From Balanoglossus misakiensis (Eukaryota; Hemichordata): DNA of 64,000 bases. Where the stretch lies: positions 10,602,001-10,666,000 of the forward strand of contig CM082590.2 of assembly GCA_040954595.2 (NCBI GenBank), written 5' to 3'. Of this stretch, positions 13,491 through 27,540 are shown one piece after another. The notes under the pieces are model-generated. The model made no database searches. It saw only the letters and a list, made by a program, of their open reading frames with translations, and had not been told where the DNA came from. Within the stretch, counting starts at the first letter, position 1. Every line of letters starts with the position of its first letter. The translations under genes and the position numbers were made by a program.

Positions 13491-14202
13491 TCTCGTACTT
13501 CCAAGCACACACAACTGATACTGATTCAATTTTAGAAATGGTCGATTCAGAGAAAGATGTAACACATGGTGGGTGACACATATGCTGCATCCAGATTAAA
13601 GCAAATGTGTTGCTGGTTTTAATAATCCTTTATTAATATTTTGAACCCTTCATTGTTACAATTTAGAATTTGTTTTCAGTGTAGCATGAGCCTCAGTTAC
13701 TGGAAAGTTTGTCATGTTAATTAAATCAGTGTTATAGATAGACTAAGATAATATTTTATTATAGTGACACAGTTTCATGATACAGAAATTATAAATTAAT
13801 ATTTCCAATAGACATGAAACCCTAGCCGTTGTATTGTTGCTTCAACAGTGGTTGGATTCTTCTGGCATTTCTTTGATTTCATGATGAAATCTGACATTTC
13901 TCAGGAAATCATAACAGTATCTAACATGGTAATAAAAGTTAAGGGAATAAAAGTTCAGTGTAAATTAAGTAACCAGCCATTCACCAGAAGAAGCATCTCT
14001 ATATACACATCTCCACCACTATAGGTATATATTCCAACTTCCTGCAAACCTTTTACAAGAAGCATATTATAAATATCAAACTACAATTTAAGACAATTTA
14101 TATTCAATTGAATATCGTGTCTGTTTCCAAAATGATGCTTATTGAAGGTGTTCACTATATATTAACCTTCAAGCACATGTTTGAGACTTGTTAACTTTTA
14201 AC

Positions 14203-16687
14203 CTATCTAATGAGTTTCTTGTCAAATCTCTCTGGAATGTTGGCAAGTTTTCGTATATCATATGTTGTTCTCCCGATTGCCTCTCTGCCTTCAGTGACGA
14301 AGTCTGACCAGTTGGAGTAACCAGCTGATACAAAGATGGTAGCTCCTTCAGAAAGAAAGAAAAAAAAAGAGACAAATTATATTCAAAGCTTGTTTCTCTT
14401 TATATACAGACACACAGTTGGTAGCATCATTGAATTCAGGGGAGGGCCTCATGTTTGCTTCTTTTGCTTTCAAGTAACAAGAATGTATGACATTGACAAA
14501 CAACCGAACTGGTTACCAAATGTCGCACATACTTAGACACACGCAGAAGTTGCAAATAGCACCAGAGTGAACTTACTGAAAGCTATTTCTTGTTCAAAGA
14601 GTGACAACATATAATAATCAGCCATGAATGTTCTGTATGTTTCAGGAACGTCAAGATCTGCAGAAATTATGATGTTTTCTCTTGGTATCCGTGCTGACAA
14701 GATGTCCAATATTTCCTGCAAAATTTGAGGTAATGTAAAAGCATTAACTTGCACATGGTAACAGTGTTTACTAGCTGCCAATATGTGATAAATTTACACT
14801 GTTACTTGACCTCTCCCTGACCCACACATACACACACACACATAGCCTGTCAATCGACAGCCGCTTGTGCCTTTGGTGCTGATAAAGTATTTTTCGTGAT
14901 GTTCGCGAAAAATACTTTAAGTTCATCCGTGACTTGCTTTAATAGGAAAGCGTCTGTTTCACTAATTTAGACTCCGAAGGCTAATTTTGCAAGGAACTGG
15001 GTCAGAGCAGAATCCTTATATCAAAACGCCAAATGAAATGAAGCAGTTTGGCACAGCATAAAATCCGACTTACCATCGACCAGAGAGGACAGGCAACATA
15101 AAGACATTTAATGTTCTCTTTCTTCATTAAATCACTCACAGCATCAGTGGCAAGTCTGGCCAGTTTACGAACATCTCTTTTGATTTCCATGCATTCATTT
15201 TTATGAGTTTCACTTCTAAAGAAGCACCTGTAACATGAAAGGATACTAGTAGATTGTCTAATCCCGTCAGACCTGACACTGAATCAAATGTTCGATCTAC
15301 TTATCTTACTTCCTCTGGTCTGAAGATCACAAATATATGTATGATATTTCCACGTTCGTCACATCTAACCTGAACAGACAGTCAGTCAGAGACAGACAGG
15401 TAGAGAGACAGGCGGATGGATAGACAGACAGACAGACAGAAAGGTAGTCAGACAGTTAGAAAGACAGGTGGATGGACAGAAAGACATACAGTTACAGACA
15501 GAGAGTTAGACAGACAGACAGACAGACATAAACATGACAGACTTACGGCATCTCAGCCGACTTATTCCTCCAATGGAGTGCCATGTAGCTCTTCCCATCA
15601 CAAATCATTTCAGACAAATCATCCACAACTTGTCTCACATGCGGTGATCGAACAAGATATTTGGCTATAGAAGCCAACGCGTCCTGTTTTTGTCCTTGGG
15701 CGAATTGTAAGCGGAATGGACTCTCTATGGTGAAGGCGAGACATTTGATTCTTCCGGTTTTTGATATTAACTCTCCAAGTTTGACACCATATTCCAAATC
15801 TATTATTCTATCTGCTTCAGGCAGATCGATATTAATCATATCGCGATAAAGATCTCGACTGGTATTTTCATAATTGCTGTTTGTAATCTTCCATCCAATG
15901 ACTTCAGTGTTTTGTGCATTACAGTTCTGCCTGTATTGATCTATTGTCGCCAGGGGCATCAATTTTCTCAATGTTTCAACATCAAACGTGCTGTTGAATG
16001 TCCTCATGTGTTCTGCTGTGAATCCACGAACATGTCCTCCGTGGAGATAAAAAGGAGTCATCACTAGAGAACGATTTGTCAGCAAAGATAAAACCATACC
16101 GTTTTTAAAAGTTTCGTATTGTGCATTCGCCCCGCCTCCGAACATGCCCTTCAAGGCAAACAAATACTGGATTTGAGAATCATTCTTTGTTTTGTTGTCC
16201 ATGGCAGCTGGAAATGTCGATGATGGTTGTTTTGTTGACATTTTTCCAAAAGGGATTCTTCTACCTTCCTTGGATATTTGGAGATCGGTATTTGTCATGT
16301 ACTCGCTATGCATGTTGCGACTTCTGTTCACATGGACATCATTTGTACGTATGTCACTAGCCTGAACATAAACAGGAAAGAAGATTAATTTAACTTTAAA
16401 ATTGTCAATTCAGTAACAAGTAAGAGAGGAAATATCAGCTGCTAGTGGACCTAATATCCCTGGAGCCAGTACAATAACGCAACTATAAAATCCATACAAG
16501 CAAACAGTTGTAGCCAGAACTTGAGAATCCATACTCTGAACAGACTCACCTCATCATGCTTCGGTTGATAACCATAGAAGTCTCCACTTGTAGCAATCAT
16601 TGATGTACCACTGTACACAATAATCATAAAGACAATGGTCAGAAGTGCAAACCATTTTACTAAACGCCGGTATTTTAGTATCCACAT
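14203..16687 (-). CDS. O-fucosyltransferase-like type II membrane protein, paralogue 2
   Basis: Minus-strand exons are 16687-16550, 16361-15547, 15227-15074, 14715-14577 and 14345-14203, giving 462 aa. Translation starts at MWILKYRRLVKWF and enters a signal anchor (ALLTIVFMIIVY). The upstream in-frame region has no ATG. The lumenal domain has FGGGANAQYETFKNG, NRSLVMTPFYLHGG, MALHWRNKSAEMP, CPLWSM and SAGYSNWSDFV. Exons 3 to 5 are 154, 139 and 143 nt, parallel to the neighbours. The first exon is separated from the main domain exon, unlike paralogue 1 but like paralogue 3. It lies in tandem with paralogue 1 and head-to-head with paralogue 3, with 886 bp between start codons. The role as a fucosyltransferase is an inference from motif order. 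No catalytic assay family can be named. Confidence 0.75.
15376..15540. repeat. GACA-rich simple repeat
   Basis: A degenerate run of (GACA)n and (GATA)n words just downstream of the exon 2 donor of fucosyltransferase-like gene 2 on its coding strand. It yields spurious open frames rich in Asp, Arg and Gln. Confidence 0.9.
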
Positions 16688-17573
16688 ACTTCTGCATGTG
16701 TCAGAAATGAAATGTGCGTTTAGAAAATAAGACAATGTTTAATGTATGCAAAAGATATTGCTTAACATTCACTGTAGATTTTAGCCAACCCAGTATGGTT
16801 TTAAGTTACAATAAATTTGTAACACATGGCAAGTAATCTGATGTTATGAACAACTGCATTTCATTGTTTTATTTTATTGCTTTTACACATGTGCAAGTGT
16901 TAAATGATTTGCACAATACAATTGTTCAAAAGTCACACACCATCTGTTCATATCTTACTTCTGGTGAGTTGACTTATTGTCATATGTTTCAAAAACAGAT
17001 TTTGTTTGATTACACGTTCCCTAGAGCTCACGTATTTGATTATATATTTTGTTGACTACCAAGGATATGGCTGTTGGAAAAAATGATTGACAGTGTTGGT
17101 TCAGTTCCATAGGGATTAGCTCGTGGTTTGTTTGACAGATAGGTGCAGAATATATGAAATCTGACAGTACGAAGAAGTCGGGAGAGGGGTTAAGTGATTG
17201 AACAATCCAATGAAAGGACAAGTATGAAGATAAATTTGTCAGATGGTACATGCACATCAAATTGAAGCTGTCAGAGATCAGTGTTTGACCTAATTATGGT
17301 TATAGTAATTAAAAAAACAGAAGCAAAGTATAAACTGTCAGCTGTTCTTTGTTGAAGCACATTTGGTGATGGGTGGATCACTTTAATACAAGTGATAGTT
17401 TCAGCTGCATTCAAGCGGAAATGGTTGACGGTCTTGTAATTATACAAATACTGTTACTGGGCAGGATGAACAACATATGGTTGGAATTTTCTGGCCGGGT
17501 TTAGTCACAAGGCATCTGTTGGACGAGCACGCATACATGGTTACATTTGTTCTGTTCTAACAATTTTTTGAAC
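16688..17573. promoter_or_regulatory. Divergent promoter region of fucosyltransferase-like genes 2 and 3
   Basis: The 886-bp spacer between the start codons of two head-to-head paralogues must contain both 5' leaders and both promoters. I see no clear core promoter motif. It is AT-rich and has no coding exon that I can support. Confidence 0.4.
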
Positions 17574-19956
17574 ATGTTTGTACAAAGATACCAACAACTA
17601 TTTCAACTTATTGTACTTGTAACAATTGTCTTGTTCATCTTTTATGGTGGCAGGTCATCGCGTCCAACACGGAAAAACATTTCAGATTTACAGTCCAGCA
17701 AAGAGGTAAGCTGAGACACTTAAACGTATTGATTTCTGTCAACCAATACCACATGTTACATAGTGCCATGGGACGTCATACTTATTAGGCCTGTACCATC
17801 CACAAAGTTTCAGTATAGTTAGCTTTCAGTAGATTATATTTTATGACTGTTACCTGTATACTACAGGGTAAAAAGGGTATTTCTTGTGGGGAGGACAAAT
17901 TCATATTTAAACTAATATTGAAATATTGTATAATTATGTAGCTTCTATGGTAATGATTTTTGCTTGTAATCCTTGTTATCTAGGTTGTAAGCAGGATTGC
18001 CAATGATCTCAACACAGACAATAATGGTAGTATTGATGTGTACCTGTCTACCAGTACTGTCATCCCTGAAGAAGGAAGTTACACTCATTTTACTGTGAAT
18101 ATGAAAGAAGAAACAACAACCGCGGAACTTGATGTCGTTCCACCGAAACATTTGACAACTGATGTCAACTTCCTCGCTGATAACGATCACCAAACTCGAT
18201 ATTTGTTTCCCACTAAAACCATCTTTTCCGGAGGATCCAATTCTCAGTACAATCACTTCAAACGAGCCGTCATGTTCGCTGTACTGACAAACCGAACTCT
18301 GGTCATGACGCCATTCTATCTCCATGGCGGCCATGTTCGTGGTCTGACACTTGAACATATGCGATCATTCAATAATACGTTTGACGTGGACATATTAGAA
18401 GAGTTGTTGCCCCTGGCAACAGTGGACCAGTTCAAACAGGCCTGCAACTCTGACATTATCAAAATGACTGGGTGGGACATATACACAGGCACTTATGAAG
18501 CAACTAGAATATCATTATATCATGACAAGATTGCTGTTGATCTGCCACCATTGGACACTGCTGTAGAGTTCAAGAAAGGTATAACACTGGATAAGGTGAT
18601 ATCGGACACTAGGTCTTTTGATTGCCTTGCATTCTCTGTAGATTCTGCACTCCAACTGCAAATTGACCAGGAAATGATACATGATGTGAAGACGGCCGTG
18701 GCCAAGAATATGGTACGCACACAGATGGTGAGAAATATTGTGGACAGTATGTCCGACAGCTTATGTCACGGGGAACGTTATCTTGCACTCCATTGGAGGA
18801 ATAAGTCAGCTGAGATGCCGTAAGTTACTATGACAACAGAATCTAAGTTTGTATATATTTGGAAAATACTTAGCATCAATGAGTAGCATCATCATAGTGT
18901 TATTGTTGATGTTGTTGCTGTTATTGTTGATAGTGGTGATGAGGTACATGTAATGATGGTGGTGGTGGTTGTTTGAACTTTCAATGTTTCAAATCTTACA
19001 GGTGCTTCTTTGAGCGTGGAAAACGCATAAATGAATGCTCAAGTATCCTAACTGAAGTCAGAAAACTGGCAGAAATTTCAACCGATGTGTTGTATGATCT
19101 GATGAACCAAGAAAACATAAAATGCATTTATGTAGCCTGTCCACTTTGGTCAATGGTGGGTACATTTCTTCTTGGCATATGTGCATTGGTGGTGGGTAGT
19201 TCTCTCTGTTCATTCATGAGTATAAAACATGTTTATGAATGATATGTTCTCTTGTAAGAGGCACGTCTTGTAATTGTTGGGACTCGAGGAATATCAAATT
19301 CTCACCAGCTACAGTAAACATATCTTATACTGCAGTGTTCGGGCAGATGCCTGGTTTAAAAATTTCCCCATCACAAAGTGATTTATCAACTTTGCAGGAA
19401 ATTGTGGATGTATTGTCGAAGCGTATAAGGAGAGATCACATCATCAGCTCCAGAGATCTTGATATCCCAGAAAAATACAGAAATTTTCTAAGCGACTATT
19501 ATATGTTATCACTTGTCGAACAAGAAATTGCTTTCAGTAAGTTGGAATTTTATTTTTATAGATAGAGGTAGAAATTGATTTCAGAAGTTTTCTTTGATAT
19601 GCCATTAAATAATTGCCATAGAAGTATAGAATGTTGATACTGACATCTTTATTTTAGTAGGTGTGTAAAGTCAGTATACTTGGGATAATATGATAATACA
19701 CGCACTTAAGCTGGTATACCAATGACTGCTACTTCAAATAGATTTTTCTTCTTTGCTGCAGGAAGAAAAACCTTGCAAACTTTAAAACTGATCAATATCA
19801 CTTTTTGTTTCCATAGGAGCTGCCATCTTTGTCTCGGCTGGTCATTCCAACTGGTCACAATTCGTCGCTGAGGGAAGGGAGGCTGTCGGAAGAACAACTT
19901 ACAATATTCGAGAATTAGCGGGAATTCCTGACGATGTTGATATGAGACTCATTTGA
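17574..19956 (+). CDS. O-fucosyltransferase-like type II membrane protein, paralogue 3
   Basis: Five exons, 17574-17705, 17984-18819, 19002-19155, 19398-19536 and 19817-19956, give 466 aa. Exon 1 starts MFVQRYQQLFQ followed by a signal anchor (LIVLVTIVLFIFYGG). Exon 2 holds the N-terminal Rossmann-like half with FSGGSNSQYNHFKRA, NRTLVMTPFYLHGG and LALHWRNKSAEMP. Later exons give CPLWSM, a DYYMLSLVEQEIAF helix and SAGHSNWSQFV. The final three exons are exactly 154, 139 and 140 nt, the same as paralogue 1, and the intron phases agree. Orientation is opposite to paralogues 1 and 2, so it shares a divergent promoter region with paralogue 2. The family resemblance is to protein O-fucosyltransferases. 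The acceptor protein is unknown. Confidence 0.77.
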
Positions 19957-20256
19957 TGTGTTGACATGTAACTGATTCGACAGAAGACCATGTTTGTAGT
20001 TTGTAGTACGCCCTCACATGACATCAACACACATTTCACACTGCTACACAGGTTGCTATCAGTATACGTCAATCAGAATTGAAGAATACATCAACCCAAA
20101 TTGACACTTGTCTCGTAGTGCTTTGGTTGTACATGTATTCTCACAAAACTGGCAAAAGCTGAAATATCTGAAGTACAAGCTGAAAGTGAAGGCATCATCA
20201 AGTCACTCAAGAGAGCTTTTGATAAGGAGAAAGAGAAGATCGAAAATGATAAACTT

Positions 20257-21582
20257 ATGTTTGAGGGAAAAGAAAGTGCAATAGTTAATGTCGCACAAAC
20301 TGTGCAGGACCTTAGCAAGTATGGCACCCCTGCACAGATTGTGGTTTCAAAGCCCCTGGTAGAGCAATTCACTTTGGCGGTAGAAGCCTCGCCTATTCAA
20401 AAACATCCTTATGGAAGTGGATTGTTAACATTTGCCCCTTCTTCTATGCATTCAGGTAACATGGTGGGACACACACAGCACGCGTTTTCGCTGGTAGATT
20501 TGAAATTAAACCCGAATATCTCTTGTGAAGTTAGAGACGGTGACCTCGTTTATGCCAGTGTTGAGTTAAATTGCCCCACCAAAGAGCAAAAGATGCTAGC
20601 ACAAAATTATGTCAATGCATGTGTGGAATATCCCGATGGAAAACTTAGGGAAATAGAGTTGATTCAATCAGAAGTTGACTCTTTATGTTTTAGTTTTCAA
20701 TGTATGGGTACAGGTGTGCACAGAATTAGTGTAAAGTGTGGGCAGATTGATGTCGAGCCATACTGCTTCAGTGTAAAACCGAAGTTGAAGAATGTTGAAA
20801 TTATAGAAAGCAAAGGTCGGCAAGGAGATGCTCTTGCGTTCTATTCGCCGCGTGGGGTCGCTGTTGATAAAAAAGGCAAAGTCATCATCGCAGATGGTTT
20901 AAAACGAGTCCAAAAGTTGAACTGTGACAACCTCAAAAGGCGTGTGATAATCAGCGAGGAAACAGCATTTCCACAATGTATGGCAGTGTCGAATGAAAAT
21001 GATTATTTTGTGACGAATATGCAGAAGGTTTCTGTTCATGATAGAAAAGGAAATCTGAAGAGTTCGTTCGGAGAAGGGGTACTTGAATATCCAATGGGTA
21101 TAAGCATTAATGATTCCAAAGGTGTTGTGTATGTTGCTAACAAGGGAAAACACACGCTTTCCATGTTCCAAAAAGATGGAAACTACATTTCCTCTCTGGA
21201 TGAAAATCTTCCAGAGAAGAACAAACTTCAAAATCCATATGATGTCGCGGTGAATTCCAAAGCGAGTGTGATTGTATCGGATCGAAGCAAGCACTGCATT
21301 CAGGTATATGATGATCTAGGCAATCCCAAATTCGCTTTCGGGTCAGAAGGCACAAGCCCAGGCCAATTGAAACATCCTGAAGGCCTAACCGTGGACAAAG
21401 CCAACAATATCTATGTCTGCGATAACGGTAATAATAGGGTCCAGAAATTCGATGAGTTTGGCAGGTTTATTTGTTGCCTTGACAACACCTGCAAGCTAGA
21501 AAGCCCTATGGGGATTGAAATCGACTGTGAAAACGATCGAATCTTCGTGACTGCTTACAACGCCGTGTACATTTTTGAGTAA
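20257..21582 (+). CDS. NHL-repeat protein of TRIM2/3/71 type, lacking RING and B-boxes
   Basis: Uninterrupted 441-aa frame. The first ~60 residues are the end of a coiled coil (KESAIVNVAQTVQDL then PAQIVVSKPLVEQF). Next comes a filamin-like Ig domain from about residue 85 to 185. About six NHL blades follow, with signatures such as FYSPRGVAVDKKGKVIIADG, GVLEYPMGISI and KHPEGLTVDKANNIYVCDNG. This is the C-terminal half of C-VII TRIM proteins, which bind RNA or act as E3 ligases when the RING is present. No RING or B-box codons occur upstream. The frame is open back to about 20118 with more coiled coil but no ATG, so either an unseen upstream exon joins there or the gene is an N-terminally truncated retrocopy. 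No intron interrupts it. It starts only 300 bp after fucosyltransferase-like gene 3. Confidence 0.75.
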   Translation: MFEGKESAIVNVAQTVQDLSKYGTPAQIVVSKPLVEQFTLAVEASPIQKHPYGSGLLTFAPSSMHSGNMVGHTQHAFSLVDLKLNPNISCEVRDGDLVYASVELNCPTKEQKMLAQNYVNACVEYPDGKLREIELIQSEVDSLCFSFQCMGTGVHRISVKCGQIDVEPYCFSVKPKLKNVEIIESKGRQGDALAFYSPRGVAVDKKGKVIIADGLKRVQKLNCDNLKRRVIISEETAFPQCMAVSNENDYFVTNMQKVSVHDRKGNLKSSFGEGVLEYPMGISINDSKGVVYVANKGKHTLSMFQKDGNYISSLDENLPEKNKLQNPYDVAVNSKASVIVSDRSKHCIQVYDDLGNPKFAFGSEGTSPGQLKHPEGLTVDKANNIYVCDNGNNRVQKFDEFGRFICCLDNTCKLESPMGIEIDCENDRIFVTAYNAVYIFE

Positions 21583-22274
21583 ATTACCGTGTCTTCAAAA
21601 TGCTCTACCGGTACATGGAGCATTTTTTATTCAAATGCGTGACATTTTGTTCTTACTCATTTGTTACGAGGCCAGCAAACCAGCCGGCTCACCGTCTGTG
21701 AAATCACAGAACGTGAAACACTCTACTAAATAGCTACGTGACCTGTACCATACATTGTTTATAATATACCATGTACCGTACACGTATATCCAGTAACGGT
21801 GCAACTTTTAATATATATTATATTTCTTTTTCTTTTTAACATGTAAAGTCTTCCCTTCCCATCTAATCTTTCTCTCCCTCACACATACACACACTTGCAT
21901 GATTTAAACATGTACATGATTTCACTTACAATTGCCTGTTTATTATTTATATATGATTTAATTTTCATATTTTTACGTTTACTGTGTTAATTAACTGTTT
22001 TGTGTAACTTGAGTTTGTAAACAAATATATGACTTGATTTTATTTTTGATTAGCGTTTTACTAAGGAGCAGACATTCAGGTTTTGAATATATGTATAACT
22101 TTTCATTGTATCGTGTCCATTAAACTTTAAAAGTCTCCAACTTTGATCGTATGTACCTGGTACGTATGAATGTGTATGTGTGTATGTTCTTGTATGTTTG
22201 TTTTCATTGTTTTGGGCACGTTGTCCAGTGTTATGGTCCCTGAACGATAGGACATGAACAACTTTACTTGTCGC
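21583..22274. other. Convergent 3' region between NHL gene and GATM
   Basis: AT-rich 3' flanks of two convergent genes. TTTATT at 21939-21944 is AATAAA on the minus strand and could serve GATM. ATTAAA near 22119 could serve the NHL gene. No coding exon was found. Confidence 0.5.
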
Positions 22275-25918
<3,644 letters not shown>

Positions 25919-27540
25919 TTCTGAAAGTTTTCAAAGTCTCAGTTCTGTCTGATTTTGCATGACATCGCGTCTGGCTTATATACCGTCAGGTAGTACAGTT
26001 GTCACACCACGTGACTAAATAATTATCATTCATGTGCTGTTTATAACAAGGCGTGGAATGTAGTGCATTAGAGATTTTAAAGAGAAATATGGTAAAAAAG
26101 AATGAAAGAAATATTGACCTCTATCGTCAGAGAAAATTAATACAAATGTTGTGAACAAAAGGTGTAAGACTTCGGCTTTTGTAGCTTTGATGTGTTGGAA
26201 GGCACTGATCGGAAACCTTGCTGCGTATCCATGGCAACCACAGTTCTTGGAACATCTCAATCACTGTGAAAATTGCTCTCGAACGAGGCTGCAAGGTCAG
26301 TTGCGGTCAACCAGGCGAGGTCACCATCACATTGGAAAAACCTTGGTGATGGATTCCGTTGCAGATTTCTCCCAAATAAACCAACAGACGAGCCAAAATT
26401 AGGCATAATAATTATTATTTGGATCTCAGAGGTTAATGAATTTCACAATATTTGATCGGGAAGACAAAACAAGGTGAGGATTTTCATAATTAGTGTATTT
26501 ACATCGTTGAGCACATTAGTGTGTTATTTGATAAAGTATATCTGACTCTATCTAGCTCTTAGGAGGTTGTCATGACGCTGAGTGGTGCAAAAATTACTCC
26601 GGAACACGTCTTAGAGTTCAAGGGGGCGGGGATTTTCTTGGTAAAGGTCGTGACCGGACGACCATTGTATAAAGAACAATAAGATTTACATGTAACGGTA
26701 CAGGTCAATTATGGCCATGCTTGGTCACGCCCCCTTGAGGCCAGGTCACCTGTTTCGGTCCACAGACAAAGTCACTTGCCAATTTTGTCAATCATTTGCG
26801 GTTATTAAATAGGAGTAATGTCTCGTGTTGTAATTGTCGTGAATAAATTGTGGCCTGTATATATTGCGTACAATTCGCTTAATATATTCGTACGTGTAGA
26901 CGGTGTACGTTTCATTTACGTTGAGATCGACACCGTTGTCAAACCGGATGTTTTTGTTTACATCATGTTGCTTTCGAGTTTCGACTCGAGCGAATCCGAC
27001 GCCATAAACTCTAATCTGCTCGTGTCTTGCCGGTTAAATCAATTATAAGCTTCATGAATTCACTCATCACAAAACATGTGTGGTGGGCAATTATAATTGT
27101 AATTGATTGGTGCATTAATTTAAAAGAAAACGAGGCCTGATAGAGGAGATCAAGAAGTGAAAGTAGAATTAAGTGTACCAGATGGGGCCATAGTGTACAA
27201 TGTATATTTCGATTGAAATATACATTGATTTGAAAAAGGAACTACAGTAGATACACAAAATAAAAATACTGAAAACGTAGGAAAAAGTTACAGCTAATGG
27301 AGAGATCCCAAATTGTAGTAAACCGTACCATCTTCTAACTCGATCACTTCAAGCTCATGGTTGTCAATTTCTCGTCAGAATAATGCACGGTTATTGAAAC
27401 CGGTATCTGACTACGGATAAGACTGGTCCAATTATAAAGACTTTCTCTCAAAATGCCGCGGAAACGATAGATGTCTGTGATTGGCTGTAAGAGATGGAAG
27501 ATCATGAAGATGGGAATTCACAGGTTGCCATGGAAATTGA
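25919..27540. other. Divergent intergenic region, GATM and ARM-TIR gene
   Basis: Both neighbouring genes are transcribed away from this 1.6-kb stretch. Short open frames (for example 26151-26402 and 26818-27048, both +) show no known domain and no splice partner, so I do not call them genes. The stretch includes short G+C-rich words (GGGGGCGGGG near 26619, CACGCCCCC near 26727), which could be GC-box-like promoter elements. Confidence 0.45.

Noticed and set aside
20899-21294. 131-codon minus-strand frame opposite the NHL gene
   Set aside because: It is the antisense shadow of the NHL repeats and shows no independent signature.
26030-26402. Possible small gene on either strand (for example an 83-codon + frame)
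   Set aside because: No known domain, no splice partners, and the two strands are equally open. It is best explained as chance.
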